Assembly (NCBI GenBank): GCA_031284645.1
Contig: JAITXS010000174.1
Location: 1 to 14,757 of the forward strand
Direction of reading: 5' to 3'
From: Spirochaetaceae bacterium
Lineage (GTDB): Bacteria > Spirochaetota > Spirochaetia > Treponematales > Breznakiellaceae
Length of the DNA stretch: 14,757 nt
The notes beneath the pieces were generated by a model that did not search any database, was not told the origin of the DNA, and was given only the letters and a program-made list of their open reading frames with translations. This document shows, one piece after another, positions 12,862-14,757 of this stretch. A program made the position numbers and the translations under genes. The stretch's first letter is position 1; the number at the start of each line of letters is the position of its first letter.

Positions 12862-13053
12862 GTCTATCAGGGACTCTTGGAAGTCTGCGAAGCCCACCAT
12901 GAAATTTTGACCTACAAAAAAGGAAACATTAACGAAAATTTTCAAAAATTCGACCTTAAACCCATCTCTTTGGATAAAATCGATCTGAAAAAATCCAACT
13001 TACCCATGTATTGTAAAAAACGTAAAACATTTATTTCTCTATTTTACCCGTAA
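12862..13053 (+). pseudogene. Orphan C-terminal coding fragment
   Basis: 63 open codons run from the TAA at 12859-12861 to the TAA at 13051-13053, without a start codon near the front. The translation has protein-like composition (LLEVCEAHHEILTYKKGN, then DLKPISLDKIDLKKSN and PMYCKKRKTF) and does not look like random AT-rich noise. It is in phase with a shorter open stretch before the upstream TAA. I do not recognise the family. It ends overlapping the 3' end of the convergent DinB gene by 10 bases. It is probably the remnant of a gene destroyed in this region. Confidence 0.35.
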
Positions 13054-13559
13054 AAATATAATCCGCTATAATCATTTTCCTTTCCTGACATTTCTAAATA
13101 TAATGAAATCATTCCCCTATGATGGGTGCCATGATTAAATATATGAAGTAATATTATATCCATTCTTTTTTCAAATGTTATTCCTGTATGATTTTTAAAT
13201 GTTGTCGTTTTTAGCAAACTATTATCATTAATTTCATTTATAAAATGAATGATAATATCGTCTAATTCCGGCCTTTTTATTAAATATTCATTCATATTCG
13301 AAAATAATACATCTTTAGAACTATACGTTTTATTAAAATAATCATCGTTTAAACTTTGAAAATTATCTATTAGTTTTAAGCTTTTTAACTTTGAATAATC
13401 ACTCATAAATAAATGAGAACACAATCCATGTATTGATTTATAAAATCCGGGAAATTCTTTATCCCATTCTTCTGTAGAAAGTGTTTTTATAATATCATTC
13501 ATTTTTCTATTGCTTTCTTTGTTGTATTTTGCCAACAATTCAAAATATTCCTTCCCCAT
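13044..13559 (-). CDS. DinB/YfiT-family putative metal-dependent protein
   Basis: 171 residues, the standard size for the four-helix-bundle DinB family. The key block HIFNHGTHHRGMISLYLEMSG (139-159) contains the family metal ligands (His143, His147), and SHLFMSD (48-54) supplies the third (His49). Members include bacillithiol transferases, mycothiol isomerase relatives and many proteins of unknown substrate; the sequence does not tell which. AGGAGG lies 5-6 bases before the ATG. It is strongly AT-rich and Lys/Asn-rich, unlike selD and the mocA-like gene, which suggests a separate origin. It stands alone between the ATPase module and the flbB region. Confidence 0.88.
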   Translation of the reverse strand: MGKEYFELLAKYNKESNRKMNDIIKTLSTEEWDKEFPGFYKSIHGLCSHLFMSDYSKLKSLKLIDNFQSLNDDYFNKTYSSKDVLFSNMNEYLIKRPELDDIIIHFINEINDNSLLKTTTFKNHTGITFEKRMDIILLHIFNHGTHHRGMISLYLEMSGKENDYSGLYFYG

Positions 13560-13888
13560 TTATTCCTCCTGTGTTTAACATTAAGACGATTGTATAACCG
13601 TATATTTGTGTTTTAATTCTGTCAATAATACAGTAAGAATTTCACCACAAGGGACACAGAATTAGGGTAATTGGGTTTAGGGGTTTAGGGTATAGATTTT
13701 ACCAGAAATCCTGCCCCATCCCCTTCTCTCCCCCTTTCCGTCCATCGGGTCGTTAATGCTCTTATTGCGGCTCACAAGGCCAAAGGCCCCTAAAGTATCT
13801 TTTTTACAATGAGGCATTACGGGCCATTGAAAAGCAGGGGGAAAAAACATACTATAATTAAAAGACCGTTGTTGTTAATGGAGGGGAT
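13560..13888. other. Intergenic region with G-rich motif and candidate flbB promoter
   Basis: No gene. Four G-runs at 13665-13690 (GGG-N5-GGG-N4-GGGG-N4-GGG) make a G-quadruplex-type motif resembling a worn version of the GGGTATT array. It is followed by a C-rich stretch (about 13712-13740). Near the gene, TATAAT at 13853-13858 is a perfect -10; TTGAAA at 13827-13832 is a candidate -35, but 20 bases away instead of 17. GGAGGGG (13880-13886) is the flbB ribosome-binding site. Confidence 0.55.
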
Positions 13889-14482
13889 ATGGGTAAGACC
13901 GTGTTCTTGTTACTTCTGATTATTGCTGTGGCGGCCGGTGGTCTTCTCTGGTTTGACTATCTTGGTATTGTCGATATTAAGACAAGCGCGGCTCCGGTGT
14001 ATCGTTTTTTTGGATTGCAGGGCAGAACTCAAAATGAAGGAACTGAGGATGAACTTTTGAACCTTGACGCGGAACGGCTTGCCGTGCGGCTTGAGGCACT
14101 TGATTTGCGATCGCTTGAAATGGACAAGGAACGTCAGGATATCGAAAAAAACCGGCTTGAGCTGGATCGGATAGCGGCTGAGCTTGAAACAAGGCAGAAG
14201 GGGCTTGATGAGCGGGAGCAGTCAATCACAACAAACCTGCGTATTGCAGAGGTAAAAGATAAAAATGCGGATCAATTTGCCCGTTATCTTAACGGTATGC
14301 CGCCGCAAAGCGCTGTCGCGATTATTACGGCAATGGATGATCAGGCGGCGATTGATGTTCTTCGCAAAACCGAAGAAATAGCGAAAGCCGAGGGCACGTC
14401 TTCTATTGTCCCGTTCTGGCTTTCGCTTATGCCGGCAGAACGCGCCGCGGACTTGCAGCGTAAAATGGCAGAGCGTCCTTAG
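13889..14482 (+). CDS. flbB: FlbB/MotE-like periplasmic flagellar collar protein
   Basis: 197 residues. Residues 4-22 form a membrane segment that could anchor the protein with its bulk in the periplasm. Residues about 55-125 are a strongly charged coiled coil. Residues 126-195 (YLNGMPPQSAVAIITAMDDQ, then VPFWLSLMPAERAADLQRKM) resemble the MgtE-N/MotE-like domain. This combination is the layout of spirochaetal FlbB, a base protein of the periplasmic collar that recruits further collar proteins and stabilises stators. GGAGGGG precedes the ATG by a few bases. It is far from the filament genes and separated from them by accessory DNA. A generic MotE-like chaperone is the main alternative. Confidence 0.78.
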   Translation: MGKTVFLLLLIIAVAAGGLLWFDYLGIVDIKTSAAPVYRFFGLQGRTQNEGTEDELLNLDAERLAVRLEALDLRSLEMDKERQDIEKNRLELDRIAAELETRQKGLDEREQSITTNLRIAEVKDKNADQFARYLNGMPPQSAVAIITAMDDQAAIDVLRKTEEIAKAEGTSSIVPFWLSLMPAERAADLQRKMAERP

Positions 14483-14527
14483 CTTTTTTTAATGACGTTA
14501 GTTCATTGGAAATGAGTGCTCTTTTCT

Positions 14528-14757
14528 ATGTCAATAAGTTCTTTATTTGAAAAAGCAATTCTAAAAAGTCTTGAGGGGCTGCAGCCCGGCGCAATTTTAC
14601 TTGCCGCGATTTCAGGGGGGGCTGATTCCACCGCTATGCTCCATGCTCTTGTAAAGACTCTGCGCTCTTGTTCCAACAATCCTGAACAGATGCTGAAAAC
14701 GGAGATCATGAATCGCTTTTATCTGCCTTGGGAAATAAAGGCCGGAACTGTTTTAAA
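14528..14757 (+). CDS. tilS: TilS-like PP-loop ATPase, N-terminal part only
   Basis: 76 codons from ATG 14528 run off the window. ILLAAISGGADSTAMLHAL (23-41) holds the PP-loop SGGxDS that binds ATP in tRNA(Ile)-lysidine synthetase and relatives. TilS makes lysidine at the wobble base of tRNA-Ile(CAU) and is essential in most bacteria. After the PP-loop TilS normally reaches an HVDHG/HVNHG motif within about 20-25 residues; here the visible 35 residues (ending EIKAGTVL) do not show it, so there may be an insertion, or this may be another PP-loop enzyme. The ribosome site is weak: GAG lies about 12 bases upstream. It starts 45 bases after flbB. Confidence 0.65.
   Translation, partial: MSISSLFEKAILKSLEGLQPGAILLAAISGGADSTAMLHALVKTLRSCSNNPEQMLKTEIMNRFYLPWEIKAGTVL

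Overview
The window looks like a chromosomal segment of a spirochaete, most likely Treponema or a close relative. The evidence is two tandem flagellins with the spirochaetal FlaB start MVINHNLSAMFA, a flaB-flaB-flaG-fliD gene order, an FlbB/MotE-like periplasmic flagellar protein, and an OmpA-domain lipoprotein-like gene resembling treponemal ones. This identification rests on family recognition alone; no search was run.

Layout. 1-446: a 12-copy GGGTATT repeat and a hairpin-rich intergenic stretch. 447-2314: a secreted OmpA-domain protein facing a small FMN nitroreductase. 2315-7337: the flagellar filament block, with flaB copy 1 (sigma-28-type promoter, structured leader), flaB copy 2 (structured leader), flaG and fliD, and a good hairpin terminator after each of the first three genes. 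7403-8226: a broken methyltransferase-like gene interrupted by a run of 19 G and, beyond it, an in-frame TAG. 8301-10788: selD, divergent from a MobA/MocA-like nucleotidyltransferase, followed closely by a shortened S41 peptidase. 10789-13560: an AT-rich accessory block holding a 5'-truncated phage-type fragment, an ABC/AAA-type ATPase overlapping a small unknown gene, an orphan coding fragment and a DinB-family protein. 13560-14757: a G-rich intergenic stretch, flbB, and the start of a tilS-like gene that runs off the window.

How the genes work together. FlaB, FlaG and FliD build and cap the periplasmic filament, and FlbB belongs to the spirochaetal motor collar. Both flaB leaders carry GGA-in-loop hairpins upstream of GGA-containing Shine-Dalgarno sites, which is the pattern of CsrA-controlled flagellin mRNAs. 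SelD makes selenophosphate, and its pairing with a MocA-like protein suggests a selenium-dependent molybdenum hydroxylase route, although no hydroxylase is in the window.

The strongest leads are the poly-G contingency-type tract next to the filament genes, the CsrA-like leaders, and the ATPase plus small-gene module beside phage debris.
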